This document shows positions 15,573 through 24,107 of a stretch of 64,000 nucleotides of DNA, piece after piece. Below the pieces are notes generated by a model. The model had not been told where the DNA came from. It searched no databases and worked only from the letters and a program-made list of their open reading frames with translations. Positions within the stretch are counted from its first letter, which is position 1. Each line of letters begins with the position of its first letter. This stretch comes from an uncultured Collinsella sp. (GTDB taxonomy: Bacteria; Actinomycetota; Coriobacteriia; Coriobacteriales; Coriobacteriaceae), in assembly GCA_900541235.1 (NCBI GenBank), contig UQIW01000005.1, forward strand, positions 1 to 64,000, written 5' to 3'. A program made the position numbers and the translations under genes.

Positions 15573-16742
15573 TTAATCGGTAAAGGCGTTGCCGACGCTC
15601 TGGCCGCCAACATACGTCTCGACGAGGGTGAGCTCATGGTCGAACACGACAAAGTCGGCGTCGCGACCCGGCATGATGCTGCCGCACTTATCCTCGATGT
15701 GCGCAGAGCGAGCCGGCACCTCGGTTGCCATGCGAATGGCGATATCAGCGCTGGCGATGCCCCAATCGACAATGTTCTTGACGCCCTGGGCAAGCGTGAG
15801 CACCGAGCCGGCAATGCTTTTGCCGTCGGCGAGCCAGCACAGGTTGTCCTTCATGATGACGTCCATGCCACCACTGGTGTAGCTGCCCTCGGGCATGCCG
15901 CCGCAGCCCAGGCAGTCGGTGATGAGCACCGTGTGCTGCCAGCCCTTTGCCTGCAGCAGTGCCTTGATGGCGGCAGGGTTTACGTGCTTGCCGTCACAGA
16001 TGATCTCGGCGTAGGTCTCGGGCGTGGACATGGCAGCACCCACGACACCGGGCTCACGGTGATGCAGACCGCGCTGGCCGTTATAGGTATGCGTAAAGCA
16101 GCTGGCACCGGCATTGATAGCGGCGATGCACTCATCGTAGGTGGCGTCGGAGTGACCGATGCTGGTCACCACGCCCTTGGCGTTCAGAGCAGCCGCATAA
16201 GCAGCGGCACCGTCGCGCTCGGCGGCCATGGCGCTCTTAACGATGCGACCGCCCGCAGCCTCCTGCCACTGGTCGAAAACCTCCTCGGAGGGGTCAATCA
16301 GGTAAGCGGGGTTCTGCGCGCCCACGTGCTTCATGGTAAAGAAGGGGCCCTCCAGGTAGATGCCCTGAATGCGGGCACCGCAGAAGTCGGGGCCGCGGCC
16401 CTCGTCCGCCTTGGCGATAGCAGCGCAGGCGTCCTTGATCTGTTCGACGCCATCGGTGAACGTCGTGGGCAGCCAGCTGGTGGTACCGCGACGGGCGAGC
16501 TCGGTTGAGCTGATATCGATGCCCTCGGGATCGTTATCGGTAGTTGAGTGGTTGTAGAAGCCATGGATGTGAGTATCGACCATACCCGGTGCGATCCACG
16601 ATCCCGTGTAGTCCTTAATCTCGCAAGAGGGCTCGTCGGCCTGCCAGGCGCCAAAAACGCCATCCTCGACCATAAGATAGCCGCCCAGTTGCGGGCCTGC
16701 CGGCAAGAAGAACTTGTCAGCCTTAATTGCGTACGTGCTCAT
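15573..16742 (-). CDS. nagA: N-acetylglucosamine-6-phosphate (or N-acetylgalactosamine-6-phosphate) deacetylase
   Basis: An amidohydrolase of 389 residues that removes acetate from GlcNAc-6-P or GalNAc-6-P in the cytoplasm. Visible motifs are the metal-binding GMVDTHIHGFYN near the N-terminus, the glutamate in IYLEGPF, histidines in SIGHSDATYDE and CFTHTYNGQ, and the aspartate in VLITDCLG. The ATG at 16742 follows GAGGAG; a GTG two codons upstream is less well placed. The next gene upstream is agaS, so a GalNAc-6-P (AgaA-like) role is as likely as the classical NagA role. Confidence 0.92.
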   Translation of the reverse strand: MSTYAIKADKFFLPAGPQLGGYLMVEDGVFGAWQADEPSCEIKDYTGSWIAPGMVDTHIHGFYNHSTTDNDPEGIDISSTELARRGTTSWLPTTFTDGVEQIKDACAAIAKADEGRGPDFCGARIQGIYLEGPFFTMKHVGAQNPAYLIDPSEEVFDQWQEAAGGRIVKSAMAAERDGAAAYAAALNAKGVVTSIGHSDATYDECIAAINAGASCFTHTYNGQRGLHHREPGVVGAAMSTPETYAEIICDGKHVNPAAIKALLQAKGWQHTVLITDCLGCGGMPEGSYTSGGMDVIMKDNLCWLADGKSIAGSVLTLAQGVKNIVDWGIASADIAIRMATEVPARSAHIEDKCGSIMPGRDADFVVFDHELTLVETYVGGQSVGNAFTD

Positions 16743-16799
16743 ATGCACTCCTCGCTTCTAAAGCAGTTGACTGTGGTAATGCTTATACCCAGCTCACGT

Positions 16800-16843
16800 A
16801 AAACAAAAAGCGCCCGCCCGCCGTTATGAGCGGACGGGCGCCC
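16800..16843 (-). terminator. Terminator of agaS
   Basis: On the minus strand a GGGCGCCCGTCCG/CGGCGGGCGGGCGCT stem is followed by TTTTTGTTTT, 17 bp after the agaS stop, so agaS and nagA may be partly separate units. Confidence 0.88.
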
Positions 16844-16859
16844 TTACAGGGGGACGCGA

Positions 16860-18026
16860 TTAAGCGGTGAAGGGGTGAATCGTCACGCCCTTAACCACGC
16901 GGTTGACCGTGCCGGTGGGGCTCGGCGTATCGGGCGTGTTGCCCACGCGGACGGAGTTGAGCAGGCTGATAGCCTGGGCAAACATCACGAACGGCAGAGC
17001 AAGGTAACCCTCGGGAAGTGCCTCGTAGCCCTTAAAGGTGAAGGACTCACCCTCATAGACGGTGGCACCTTCCTGCTGAACGGCGATGGTGTGCTGAGCG
17101 ATCTCGTCGCCACCGATCTCGTTGAGGATGTCGATGTCGTACTGACGGGTGTAGGCGTCGTTGTTGACGAACACGAAGACGAGCGTCTTATCGTCGACGA
17201 AGGACTTAGGTCCGTGACGATAGCCCATGGAGGTGTCGTAGGAAGTAGCGACCAGACCGTGAGCGAGCTCGAGGATCTTGAGCTGGCTCTCCTGAGCAAG
17301 GCCACCGAAGGAGCCAGAACCCAAGTAGGTCACGCGGTTGAAATCGCCAGCCAGGTAATCGGCGATCTCGGGCTCACGGGAGATGACCTCCTCGCCCATC
17401 TTGGCAATCGTCTCGACCCACTCGGCCTTCTGCTCGTCAGAGGCAGTGTCGAAAATAAGGGTGGAGAGCAGGGTCATGCAGGAATAAGAACCGGTCATGG
17501 CGAAGCCCTTGTCGTTGGCGCGCGGAATGAGCAGCGTCAGCGCATTGGGATCATCGGCAGACTCGACGGCAAGCTTGCCCTCGGGAGCGCAGGTGATGTT
17601 GAGGAACTTGACGTTGTGGACGAGCTCCTTGGCAACGGCAACGGCGGCAAGGCTCTCGGGGCTGTTGCCAGAGCGGGCAAAGGAAACCACGAGCGTGGGA
17701 TCCTCGGCGCGCAGGAAGTCGCGCGGGGCGCTCACGATGTCGGTCGTGGCGATGGGCTTAAAGTCGTAGAGATCAGTGTTGCCAGCGTGACGCAGGTACG
17801 GGGCGCAGGTATCGCCAACGTAGTCGGACGTACCGGCACCGGTGAAGACAACGGACAGACGACCCTCGCCCATAGCGCGAGCCTCGGCCAGGAAGGCCTC
17901 GATGGCCTCCTTGTTCTCGCGATAGATGTTGAGCGTATCACGCCAAAGCTCGGGCTGCTGAGCAATCTCGGCCGTGGTGATCTGGGCGCCGAGCTCGGTG
18001 AGCTCCTCGACACTCTTCTCGAACAT
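16860..18026 (-). CDS. agaS: SIS-domain sugar isomerase/deaminase, AgaS-like
   Basis: 388 residues with two SIS domains (about 35-190 and 210-360). AgaS converts galactosamine-6-phosphate to tagatose-6-phosphate with loss of ammonia; the GlmS-like isomerase fold binds the phosphosugar. Motifs include FTGAGTSDYVGD and SFARSGNSPESLA in the first domain and YLGSGSFGGLAQES plus SYDTSMGYRHGPKSFVD in the second. Together with nagA and a tagatose-6-P-type kinase in the window it gives most of a GalNAc route. A TATAAT box and a palindromic operator precede it. Confidence 0.9.
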   Translation of the reverse strand: MFEKSVEELTELGAQITTAEIAQQPELWRDTLNIYRENKEAIEAFLAEARAMGEGRLSVVFTGAGTSDYVGDTCAPYLRHAGNTDLYDFKPIATTDIVSAPRDFLRAEDPTLVVSFARSGNSPESLAAVAVAKELVHNVKFLNITCAPEGKLAVESADDPNALTLLIPRANDKGFAMTGSYSCMTLLSTLIFDTASDEQKAEWVETIAKMGEEVISREPEIADYLAGDFNRVTYLGSGSFGGLAQESQLKILELAHGLVATSYDTSMGYRHGPKSFVDDKTLVFVFVNNDAYTRQYDIDILNEIGGDEIAQHTIAVQQEGATVYEGESFTFKGYEALPEGYLALPFVMFAQAISLLNSVRVGNTPDTPSPTGTVNRVVKGVTIHPFTA

Positions 18027-18065
18027 TTCTAATACCTCTCTCTAGAAGTAATCCTCTGACGTGCA

Positions 18066-18101
18066 ATTATACACTTCGGTTGGTTATCTGGTAGTAACCA
18101 G
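18066..18101 (-). promoter_or_regulatory. agaS promoter with GntR-type operator
   Basis: On the minus strand TGTATAAT gives the -10 (18066-18071) and CTGGTAGTAACCAG (18088-18101) overlaps where a -35 would lie. The palindrome CTGGT-AGTA-ACCAG has the spacing of HutC/DasR-type GntR operators. The same 13 bases occur at 22381-22393. Confidence 0.75.
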
Positions 18102-18140
18102 TTAAATGCAAAGAATCACCATATGGAAACGATGCGAGCA

Positions 18141-18872
18141 CTAGTTACTGCGCTGGTGGTAAACCTTGTATTTAAACTGATCGGCACGAGCAACCGAGAG
18201 TGTGTACTCCACTACCTCGTTTGACTCGTTATACGTAGTCCTGACCAAATCGAGCACAGGCGAGCCCTCGACAATTCCCAAAAGGTGGGCATCGGTGGGA
18301 CGGGCTATGCTCGCATAGAACTCCTCTTCGGCCACGCGAATCTTTTGCTGAAAGTCCTGCTCAATCACATCGTAAAGCGGCTTACGCTCCAGCAGCAGTC
18401 GCTTTAGGGACAGAAATTGACGAACCGGTAGATAGCTGCGTTCGACCATCATGGGCATGTTGTCGGCAGAGCGAAGGCGCTTGAGCTTAAAAATGCGATC
18501 ACCGATGCGCAATCCCATATGCTCGGCCAGATTCTTATCGGCCTCCATCTCGCAAAACTCGAGAATCGTGGTCTCGGGTTCTCGACCCATCGCGCGCATC
18601 TGCTCGGTAAAGCTGTAGGACTGCATAAGATTGGTTGCTTTTGCCGAACGGTCGGTCACAAAGGTACCGCGACCGTGCTGCCGAACCACCAGTCCTAAAC
18701 GCTCCAGTTCCTGCAGAGCCAGGCGTACCGTAGTGCGCGAGAGACCATAGCGCTCCGAAAGTTCGCGCTCGGAAGGAATCATGTCACCGGCGCGATATTC
18801 ATGGTCAATCTTTTCGGTCAGAATATCGACCAGCTGATCGTACAGCGGTTGCTTACGCGCTCCGATCGCCAT
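18141..18872 (-). CDS. GntR-family regulator, HutC/DasR type (probable amino-sugar repressor)
   Basis: 243 residues. The N-terminal winged helix (about 8-75) carries the GntR signature: IPSERELSERYGLSRTTVRLALQELERLGLVVRQHGRGTFV. The UTRA sensor follows (LPVRQFLSLKRLLLERKPLYDVIEQDF, and EEEFYASIARPTDAHLLGI). DasR, NagR and AgaR-like members bind amino-sugar phosphates. GGGAGGAT precedes the ATG. It sits between agaS and the mannose-family PTS operon, and both neighbours carry the same CTGGTAGTAACCA box, so it is the obvious repressor of both. Confidence 0.92.
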   Translation of the reverse strand: MAIGARKQPLYDQLVDILTEKIDHEYRAGDMIPSERELSERYGLSRTTVRLALQELERLGLVVRQHGRGTFVTDRSAKATNLMQSYSFTEQMRAMGREPETTILEFCEMEADKNLAEHMGLRIGDRIFKLKRLRSADNMPMMVERSYLPVRQFLSLKRLLLERKPLYDVIEQDFQQKIRVAEEEFYASIARPTDAHLLGIVEGSPVLDLVRTTYNESNEVVEYTLSVARADQFKYKVYHQRSN

Positions 18873-18957
18873 CCTATCCTCCCTTTTGCTCGAATTCGGC
18901 TAACTACCTAGGGTGTTATGCATTATCTGTCTGCCACACCCGAATCATTAAGAAAAC

Positions 18958-18991
18958 AAAAGCCGCGCGCTCTTTCGAGCACGCGGCTTTT
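18958..18991. terminator. Terminator of the mannose-family PTS operon
   Basis: AAAAGCCGCG pairs with CGCGGCTTTT around an imperfect loop. A-run and T-run flank the stem, so it can stop transcription in both directions. It is 67 bp after the EIID stop. Confidence 0.88.
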
Positions 18992-19057
18992 AACATACAC
19001 ATGGCTTAAGGGGTCGGAGTGTGAGCCGCGTAGGGACACACCCCTCAAGCTAGAGCC

Positions 19058-20140
19058 TTACCAGATGCTCGGCCAGAGACCAAGCGGGCCAGCGCCCAGG
19101 ATGCCAAGGACGAAGAGCAGGAGAATGCCCTTGGTCGGAGTCCAGCTGTGCTTAGCGAACATGTAGTAAAGCAGCAGCGTAAGCATAAGCGGGACGAGCT
19201 TCGGGACGATGGTGTTGAGGGTGTCGGCAACAGAGAAGTTGACCGGATCCTCGGTAACGGTGCCGTAGGTCACGGACTCCATGCCGTTACCCAGATCGGT
19301 GACGCCGCACTCGACAGCGTTGCCGTCGGCATCGGAAGCGGTAAGGGCGTTGCCGTCCTTATCGGTCATGGCGATGGTACCGGCCTCAGCGGTCTCGGTA
19401 TCGATGCCCTCCATACCGGTGAAGTTCTCGGCCTCCTTCTCGGAGACGATCACGGTAGTAGCGGAGAGACCACGGGTGGTGCCGTTGGGGATCTGGAGGT
19501 TGATCTGGGTGCCACCCATGGTGACGACCAGGCAACCGACGACGAAGACGCCCATGATGGAAGCGGCACGCGTGAAGGCCTGCATGTTGGCGGTCAGAGC
19601 GTCAATAGCGCTGGTGCCAAGCTTGTAGGACCAGTTCATGAGCCAGAAGCGCAGAGCGAACTGGACGACGTTGAAGATCACCAGGAAGATGATCGGTGCA
19701 GCGGCGTTGCCGTTGATGGCCATGTTGGAGGTGATGCCGGCCGTGATAGGCACGAGCGTCAGCCAGAACAGGGCGTCACCGATACCACCGAGCGGGCCCA
19801 TTGCGGCGACGCGGACGGCGCGGATCGTGGGGATGTCAACCTTGTTCTGCTCGAGCGAAAGCACGATGCCCATAACAAAGGTGACAAGGAACGGGTGGGT
19901 GTTGAAGAACTCCAGGTTGTGGCTCATGGAAGCCGCGAGGTCGTTCTTGTTGGTGTGGATCTTCTCCAGACCGGGGATGATGGAGTAGAGCCAGCCAGCG
20001 GCCTGCATGCGCTCGTAGTTGAACGATGCCTGCAGGAAGCAGGAGCGCCAAGCCATCTTGTTGAGGGTCTTCTGGTCGAGCTGCGGAGCAGGAGTGAGAT
20101 CCTCGTAGTGCTCCGGGATCACATACTCATTAGATGCCAT
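19058..20140 (-). CDS. PTS mannose/fructose/sorbose-family EIID
   Basis: A membrane component that forms the sugar channel with EIIC. The first ~215 residues follow the family closely (WRSCFLQASFNYERMQAAGWLYSIIPGL, MGPLGGIGDALFWLT). The protein has 360 residues while most EIID are about 270-305. The excess is an ~85-residue Thr/Asp/Gly-rich insert (about residues 215-300, including MTDKDGNALTASDADGNAVE) before the last two membrane helices, which probably forms an outside loop. The start MASNEYV follows GGAGGTGAC. Its start overlaps the EIIC stop by 11 bp. Confidence 0.9.
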   Translation of the reverse strand: MASNEYVIPEHYEDLTPAPQLDQKTLNKMAWRSCFLQASFNYERMQAAGWLYSIIPGLEKIHTNKNDLAASMSHNLEFFNTHPFLVTFVMGIVLSLEQNKVDIPTIRAVRVAAMGPLGGIGDALFWLTLVPITAGITSNMAINGNAAAPIIFLVIFNVVQFALRFWLMNWSYKLGTSAIDALTANMQAFTRAASIMGVFVVGCLVVTMGGTQINLQIPNGTTRGLSATTVIVSEKEAENFTGMEGIDTETAEAGTIAMTDKDGNALTASDADGNAVECGVTDLGNGMESVTYGTVTEDPVNFSVADTLNTIVPKLVPLMLTLLLYYMFAKHSWTPTKGILLLFVLGILGAGPLGLWPSIW

Positions 20141-20930
20141 CTTCGAAGTCACCTCCGTCAGAAACAGCTGCACCCTTCAGCTCGGTCTGCTGCTGGAAGT
20201 CCCAGAAAGCGATGCCGAAGCCGATGAGAGCGAGGATGAGCAGAGCAGGGGTTGCCAGCGAATCGTTGGCAACGGTGATGAGCGCGAGGCCAAAGCCCAT
20301 GAGGAAGAAGCCCCACATATCGCGGTTCATCATAACCTTGAGCAGGACGGCGAAGCCGACGAAGCGCATCATGCCGCCTGCAGCGGACAGACCGGTCTGC
20401 AGCCAAGTCGGGATGGCGGAAGCGATGGTCTGACCAATGGTAGCGCCAGCGATGAAGAACAGGGTGACGACGACAGCGAAGATCAGGCCGAGCAGAGCCA
20501 TGGCGAAGTAGTTCAGGCGCTCGATGCCCTTGGTGTCCGCGTTATGAGCCATGTTATCGGCCGTGGACATAAGCGGGGACATAAGCGTGAAGACCAGGGT
20601 AACGCCGAGCTGACCAAGCAGGGCGAACGGAATGGCGAGACCGACTGCCGCGTTGGGCTCGAGACCCGTAGCGATAGCGAGAATGGCTGCCATGATGCCG
20701 CCGATGACGGCGTTAGGCGGCTGAGCGCCTCCGATCGGCATGTTGCCGATCGTCATGAGCTGATAGGTACCACCCACGAGAAGACCGGTGTTGAGGTCGC
20801 CAAGGATAAGACCGATGACGGCGCCGGTGACAATGGGCTGATAGAGAGACTCGAGGAAGTCAAACTGGTCGATTGCCGCGATGAACGTGACGACGAAGAC
20901 CAGAGCGATCTGGATGATCGAGTATTCCAT
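20130..20930 (-). CDS. PTS mannose/fructose/sorbose-family EIIC
   Basis: A polytopic membrane protein of 266 residues that forms the sugar-selective channel with EIID. Typical early segments are the long first helix IIQIALVFVVTFIAAIDQF, PIVTGAVIGLILGDLNTGLLVGGTYQLM and the NMPIGGAQPPNAVIGGIMA loop, which mark the AgaC/ManY group. AAAGGAGGAG precedes the ATG. It is the fourth gene of the EIIA-YajC-EIIB-EIIC-EIID operon and overlaps EIID, so the two membrane subunits are likely made together. Confidence 0.92.
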   Translation of the reverse strand: MEYSIIQIALVFVVTFIAAIDQFDFLESLYQPIVTGAVIGLILGDLNTGLLVGGTYQLMTIGNMPIGGAQPPNAVIGGIMAAILAIATGLEPNAAVGLAIPFALLGQLGVTLVFTLMSPLMSTADNMAHNADTKGIERLNYFAMALLGLIFAVVVTLFFIAGATIGQTIASAIPTWLQTGLSAAGGMMRFVGFAVLLKVMMNRDMWGFFLMGFGLALITVANDSLATPALLILALIGFGIAFWDFQQQTELKGAAVSDGGDFEDGI

Positions 20931-21020
20931 CTTGCTCCTCCTTTCAAAATGAATGTACGCACTTTGGATATCACGTACAGAACGTCAGGGTTTCACTCCT
21001 GACAACGTGGATCACGAGGA

Positions 21021-21503
21021 TTACGAGAAGAGCTTGCTCGTGTCCTCAACAGGCGTGCTCGGAACGCGCCTGATCTCCAACTCCACCCCCAATTCCTGCA
21101 GCTCTTTAAACGCAGCGACATCCTCGTCGTTAACTGCGACGGAGGTGGCGACTTGGCGCTTTCCTTCCGACATGTGCATGTTGCCGATGTTTACCTTCTT
21201 TATAGGCACACCGCCCTTGACGAGCGTAAGCACGTCTTCCGGTGTTTCGGCCACGATGAAGATCTTCTGGCGCGGGCTCGCCTTGCCAATGACGTCGATG
21301 GTCTTCTGCAGGGAGAAGAAACGCGTAGCGACGCCGGCGGGAGCGGCCATCTTCATGAGGTTCTGGCGCATGGTGTTGGACGCCACGTCGTCGTTGGCGA
21401 CGAGGATGAGGTTGGAGCCCAGAGTGGAGTTCCACTGGGTGGCAACCTGACCATGAACCAGTCGGTTATCGATGCGGGTAAGAAGAATGTTGGGTTCTGC
21501 CAT
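21021..21503 (-). CDS. PTS mannose/fructose/sorbose-family EIIB
   Basis: A cytoplasmic phosphocarrier, 160 residues, that accepts phosphate from EIIA and passes it to the incoming sugar. The phosphorylated histidine is in LLTRIDNRLVHGQVATQW near residue 15. The conserved KGGVPIKKVNIGNMHMSEGKR stretch closes the active site. GAAAGGAAG lies before the ATG. It is the intact counterpart of the His-less protein at 11235-11717. The amino-sugar genes around it suggest GalNAc, galactosamine or a related disaccharide as substrate. Confidence 0.92.
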   Translation of the reverse strand: MAEPNILLTRIDNRLVHGQVATQWNSTLGSNLILVANDDVASNTMRQNLMKMAAPAGVATRFFSLQKTIDVIGKASPRQKIFIVAETPEDVLTLVKGGVPIKKVNIGNMHMSEGKRQVATSVAVNDEDVAAFKELQELGVELEIRRVPSTPVEDTSKLFS

Positions 21504-21539
21504 GTTGATCAGCTTCCTTTCGTTATTTGCTGACGACAG

Positions 21540-21821
21540 TTACTTGATCTCCTGAATCGCGTAACGCGAAACATCTACGACGGCTCCGGATCGGACTTTG
21601 ATCTGGACCTTCTCGCCTTCGATGCCTTTGACGGTTCCGTAGATACCGCCGGCGAAAAGAACCTCTTGACCCGGCTTGAGCTCGGTGTGCAGCTCCTTGA
21701 AGTACTTCTGCTTCTTCTTCATGTTGATTTGCGACCAGATGGTGTAAATCAAGCCCATGATGACAAGCAGGCCTAAAAGGGCGACCGAGGAGCTCAGGAC
21801 GTTGGCTCCGAAATCGGCCAT
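21540..21821 (-). CDS. YajC-like membrane protein in the PTS operon
   Basis: 93 residues with one N-terminal membrane helix (about 8-28, SSSVALLGLLVIMGLIYTI). A basic stretch (MKKKQKYFKELHTELKPGQEVLFAGGIYGTVKGIEGEKVQIKV) follows, which is the YajC domain. YajC is an accessory subunit of SecDF, but copies encoded within mannose-family PTS operons are known, as I recall, from streptococcal hyaluronan-disaccharide PTS loci. Its ATG overlaps the EIIA stop in TAATG, so it is translated with the PTS. A structural or targeting role for the PTS is plausible. Confidence 0.85.
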   Translation of the reverse strand: MADFGANVLSSSVALLGLLVIMGLIYTIWSQINMKKKQKYFKELHTELKPGQEVLFAGGIYGTVKGIEGEKVQIKVRSGAVVDVSRYAIQEIK

Positions 21822-22264
21822 TAGATGCCGTCCTCGTCGCCGAAGATATCCTCTTCGTCGGAGCCGGCAACGGATGCGACCGTCTGGGCGGTGATGCCCG
21901 TCTGGCCAACGGTCACGGCCTGCTCGCCAAGCTCGGCGAGCGTGGCGTTGCCGCGGAGGAACAGAAGCTCAATAACCATGGGAAGGTTGGTGCCGGTCAG
22001 AACCTCGACGTTGTCGACATCCTGGGCAATCATCATCGCCTGGTTGAACGGGGTGCCACCAAGCAGGTCGGTAAAGACGAGCACGCCATCGCACTCCTCG
22101 CGCATGGCGGTAATAGCGGCGCGGAGATCCTCACCGTAGGAAGCAGCCTGGTCGCCCTCAAAAGGAACGACGGTAAAAGCGGGCTGGTCGCCAGCAACCA
22201 TAGCGATAGCGCTTGCGAGGCCGGGTGCGAACTGTCCATGACCGGTAAGAATAAAGCCAACCAT
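21821..22264 (-). CDS. PTS mannose/fructose/sorbose-family EIIA
   Basis: A cytoplasmic phosphocarrier, 147 residues, that takes phosphate from HPr. The active histidine is in GFILTGHGQFAPGL near residue 9, and VLVFTDLLGGTPFNQA is the second family motif. A short acidic tail (GSDEEDIFGDEDGI) follows. It is the first gene of the operon. Upstream are an extended -10 (TGATATAGT on the minus strand) and an operator identical in core to that of agaS, so expression should follow the amino-sugar signal sensed by the GntR protein. Confidence 0.92.
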   Translation of the reverse strand: MVGFILTGHGQFAPGLASAIAMVAGDQPAFTVVPFEGDQAASYGEDLRAAITAMREECDGVLVFTDLLGGTPFNQAMMIAQDVDNVEVLTGTNLPMVIELLFLRGNATLAELGEQAVTVGQTGITAQTVASVAGSDEEDIFGDEDGI

Positions 22265-22380
22265 TCAAATTTCCCTTCCGAAGGTGTGTACGATCTGAGT
22301 CCGATGATTTTCGGAAGCCAGCGGGCGCTCGCCCTTAAAGCTTCTTAGAAAGCGTACTTTGAAGACCAGTGGTTTCTAAA

Positions 22381-22419
22381 CTGGTAGTAACCACGTGACG
22401 TGTTGTTGTCACTATATCA
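22381..22419 (-). promoter_or_regulatory. Promoter and GntR operator of the mannose-family PTS operon
   Basis: On the minus strand TGATATAGT (22411-22419) is an extended -10. CTGGTAGTAACCA (22381-22393) lies just downstream over the expected start region, well placed for repression. A further degenerate half-site (CCAGTGGTTTCTAAACTGG, 22366-22384) overlaps it. Confidence 0.7.
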
Positions 22420-22660
22420 CCCCAGAAGAGGTCGCTTTCGTTGATTCATACGGTAAAACGTTTTTGCACCGCTCACGGTGATAAATCGACCGTTTACCGG
22501 TCGTTAACACTTCTACCTGCGGTTTTGAAACCGTTCCGAAATGCTTTGGCAAAAGATCGGATCTTTTCCTGTGTCTAAACAACGCAGGGCGGCTAAAAAT
22601 AGCGTGTAGAAAAATTGCAGGTCATTGTGAAGATATGTGAATTGGTCTTTTTGACTTAAT

Positions 22661-22717
22661 ACCAGTTAGAACCAGTTTTGAGATTATCGGTGAACGGTAG
22701 TTTTCGACCGTTCACCG
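22661..22717. promoter_or_regulatory. Further operator-like sites upstream of the PTS operon
   Basis: ACCAGTTAGAACCAGT (22661-22676) repeats the GntR half-site in tandem. CGGTGAACGG (22688-22697) and its exact inverse CCGTTCACCG (22708-22717) form a palindrome with a 10-bp centre. A relaxed copy (ACCGTTTACCGG) lies near 22488. The rest of the 630-bp gap (22265-22895) holds no gene that I can support. Confidence 0.6.
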
Positions 22718-22815
22718 GTTACTTGCAATCGTTTGCAGTCGTTTTCCCAGATGAATTAGGGAAACACAATGGAGCGCTTGCGCGGGCGCGAGGCCTACTC
22801 CAGTGGTTTCGGCAG

Positions 22816-22853
22816 CAAAAAGCCCGCTAGAACGTTGTCCGTTCTAGCGGGCT
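22816..22853 (-). terminator. Terminator of the SurA-like gene
   Basis: A perfect 13-bp stem AGCCCGCTAGAAC/GTTCTAGCGGGCT with a 7-base loop, followed on the minus strand by TTTTT. Confidence 0.92.
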
Positions 22854-22895
22854 CAATCAGGCAGATCGGCTAGCGCACAGTAGTGCAGGCAAACC

Positions 22896-23981
22896 TTACG
22901 CAAACAGGCCGTAGATGCTGATGTTGGCCTTGGCATACAGGCCGTTAGCATACTCGGTCCACTTGGAGCTGGCGCTCGAAGCCTGCGAAGAGTACTGCTG
23001 GTAGGCGGTGTAATAGGCGGTCATGGCCTGCTTGTAGGTAGCGCTATCAGCCGTAAAGGCATCGTCAGCGAAGGCCTTAGCGTAGGCGCTATCGGCGTCC
23101 TTCCAGGTGCCTTTCTCGCTATCCCACTCGTCGCCGGCAAGTTTGATGATGTAATCGGCGTAGTCCTTGCTCGCGGTCTCCTCGTTGCCGTCAGCAGGCT
23201 CGGTCGGGGCGGTCGGCATGCTTGCGGAGCTATCGCCCACCTTCTTCTTGTAGAGCTTCTGCAGCGTCGCGGACTGACGGACGATCTGCTTGGCCTGGTC
23301 CTTGGACACGCCATACTGCGTGGCCATGGTCTTGTAGTCCGAAGTGCCGATGGAATCCTCGGCGTACTGCTTCATTTCCTTGGAAGAGACGGTGATGCCC
23401 TCGTCCTCGGCAGCGTCGAGCAGGATCTTGTTGCGCACGTAGGACAGGATGACGTCGGCAGAGGGAGCGGTGTAGTTGCCATCGCCATCCTTGACGGTGT
23501 CGAGGCTGTACTGGCTCTCGATGGCCTCGCGCGCGGTGATGTCACTCTTCTTGCCGTTGTAGCTGTAGCTTGCCACGGTCGAATCGAGCTGGTCCTCGGT
23601 CAGGGTCGACGAGCCGACACCCTTGCCGCCAAAACCACCATTGCCAATAAAGAAGCCAATCACGGCAGCAATCACGACTGCAACCACAAAGGCGGCAATC
23701 ATCGTCTTCTTGTGCTTGCAAGTGTGGTCATCCACGTCGGAGTCGTCGTCCTCGTCCTGCTCCTCGGGCATCAGATCCTCGTCAGCGGCATCCGCGGCAA
23801 TCTGAGCCTCCAGACGGGCGTCCTCCTCCTCGGCCGTCGTACCGGCAGCAATGTGCTCGGCAGACGTACCGGTGACCAGGTCGATCTTCTCGTCCTCGTC
23901 ACCGTCGGGGCCTTCGCCGCGCTCGATGATCTGGATGCCGTCGATCTCGTCCTTCTCGTCCTTCTTTTGAATCAGACCCAT
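22896..23981 (-). CDS. Membrane-anchored SurA-N-like (foldase-type) protein
   Basis: 361 residues. The first ~90 are acidic and cytoplasmic (runs such as EEQDEDDDSDVDD), followed by one membrane helix (TMIAAFVVAVVIAAVIGFFIGNGG, about 92-115) and an outside domain. That domain begins like the N-terminal chaperone part of SurA/PrsA proteins (LTEDQLDSTVASYSYNGKKSDITAREAIESQY, then DVILSYVRNKILLDAAEDEGITVSSKEM). No parvulin catalytic domain is evident; the C-terminal third is helical and Ala/Ser/Tyr-rich. A role in extracytoplasmic folding is inferred. AAGGAG precedes the ATG. Confidence 0.75.
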   Translation of the reverse strand: MGLIQKKDEKDEIDGIQIIERGEGPDGDEDEKIDLVTGTSAEHIAAGTTAEEEDARLEAQIAADAADEDLMPEEQDEDDDSDVDDHTCKHKKTMIAAFVVAVVIAAVIGFFIGNGGFGGKGVGSSTLTEDQLDSTVASYSYNGKKSDITAREAIESQYSLDTVKDGDGNYTAPSADVILSYVRNKILLDAAEDEGITVSSKEMKQYAEDSIGTSDYKTMATQYGVSKDQAKQIVRQSATLQKLYKKKVGDSSASMPTAPTEPADGNEETASKDYADYIIKLAGDEWDSEKGTWKDADSAYAKAFADDAFTADSATYKQAMTAYYTAYQQYSSQASSASSKWTEYANGLYAKANISIYGLFA

Positions 23982-24019
23982 ATCGGTTACTCCTTGTTAG
24001 GAAACATAGTCTTCAATAG

Positions 24020-24048
24020 AATACGCCCGACAGAGTGCCGGGCGTATT
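24020..24048 (-). terminator. Probable terminator of icd
   Basis: ATACGCCCG and CGGGCGTAT form a stem around an imperfect CA/TG extension, about 60 bp after the isocitrate dehydrogenase stop. The T-run is weak. Confidence 0.5.
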
Positions 24049-24107
24049 GATTCTTAGGTTATACGCAAACACTTAAGTACTATTTAGGCGTTTGCAGCGT
24101 GCATACC

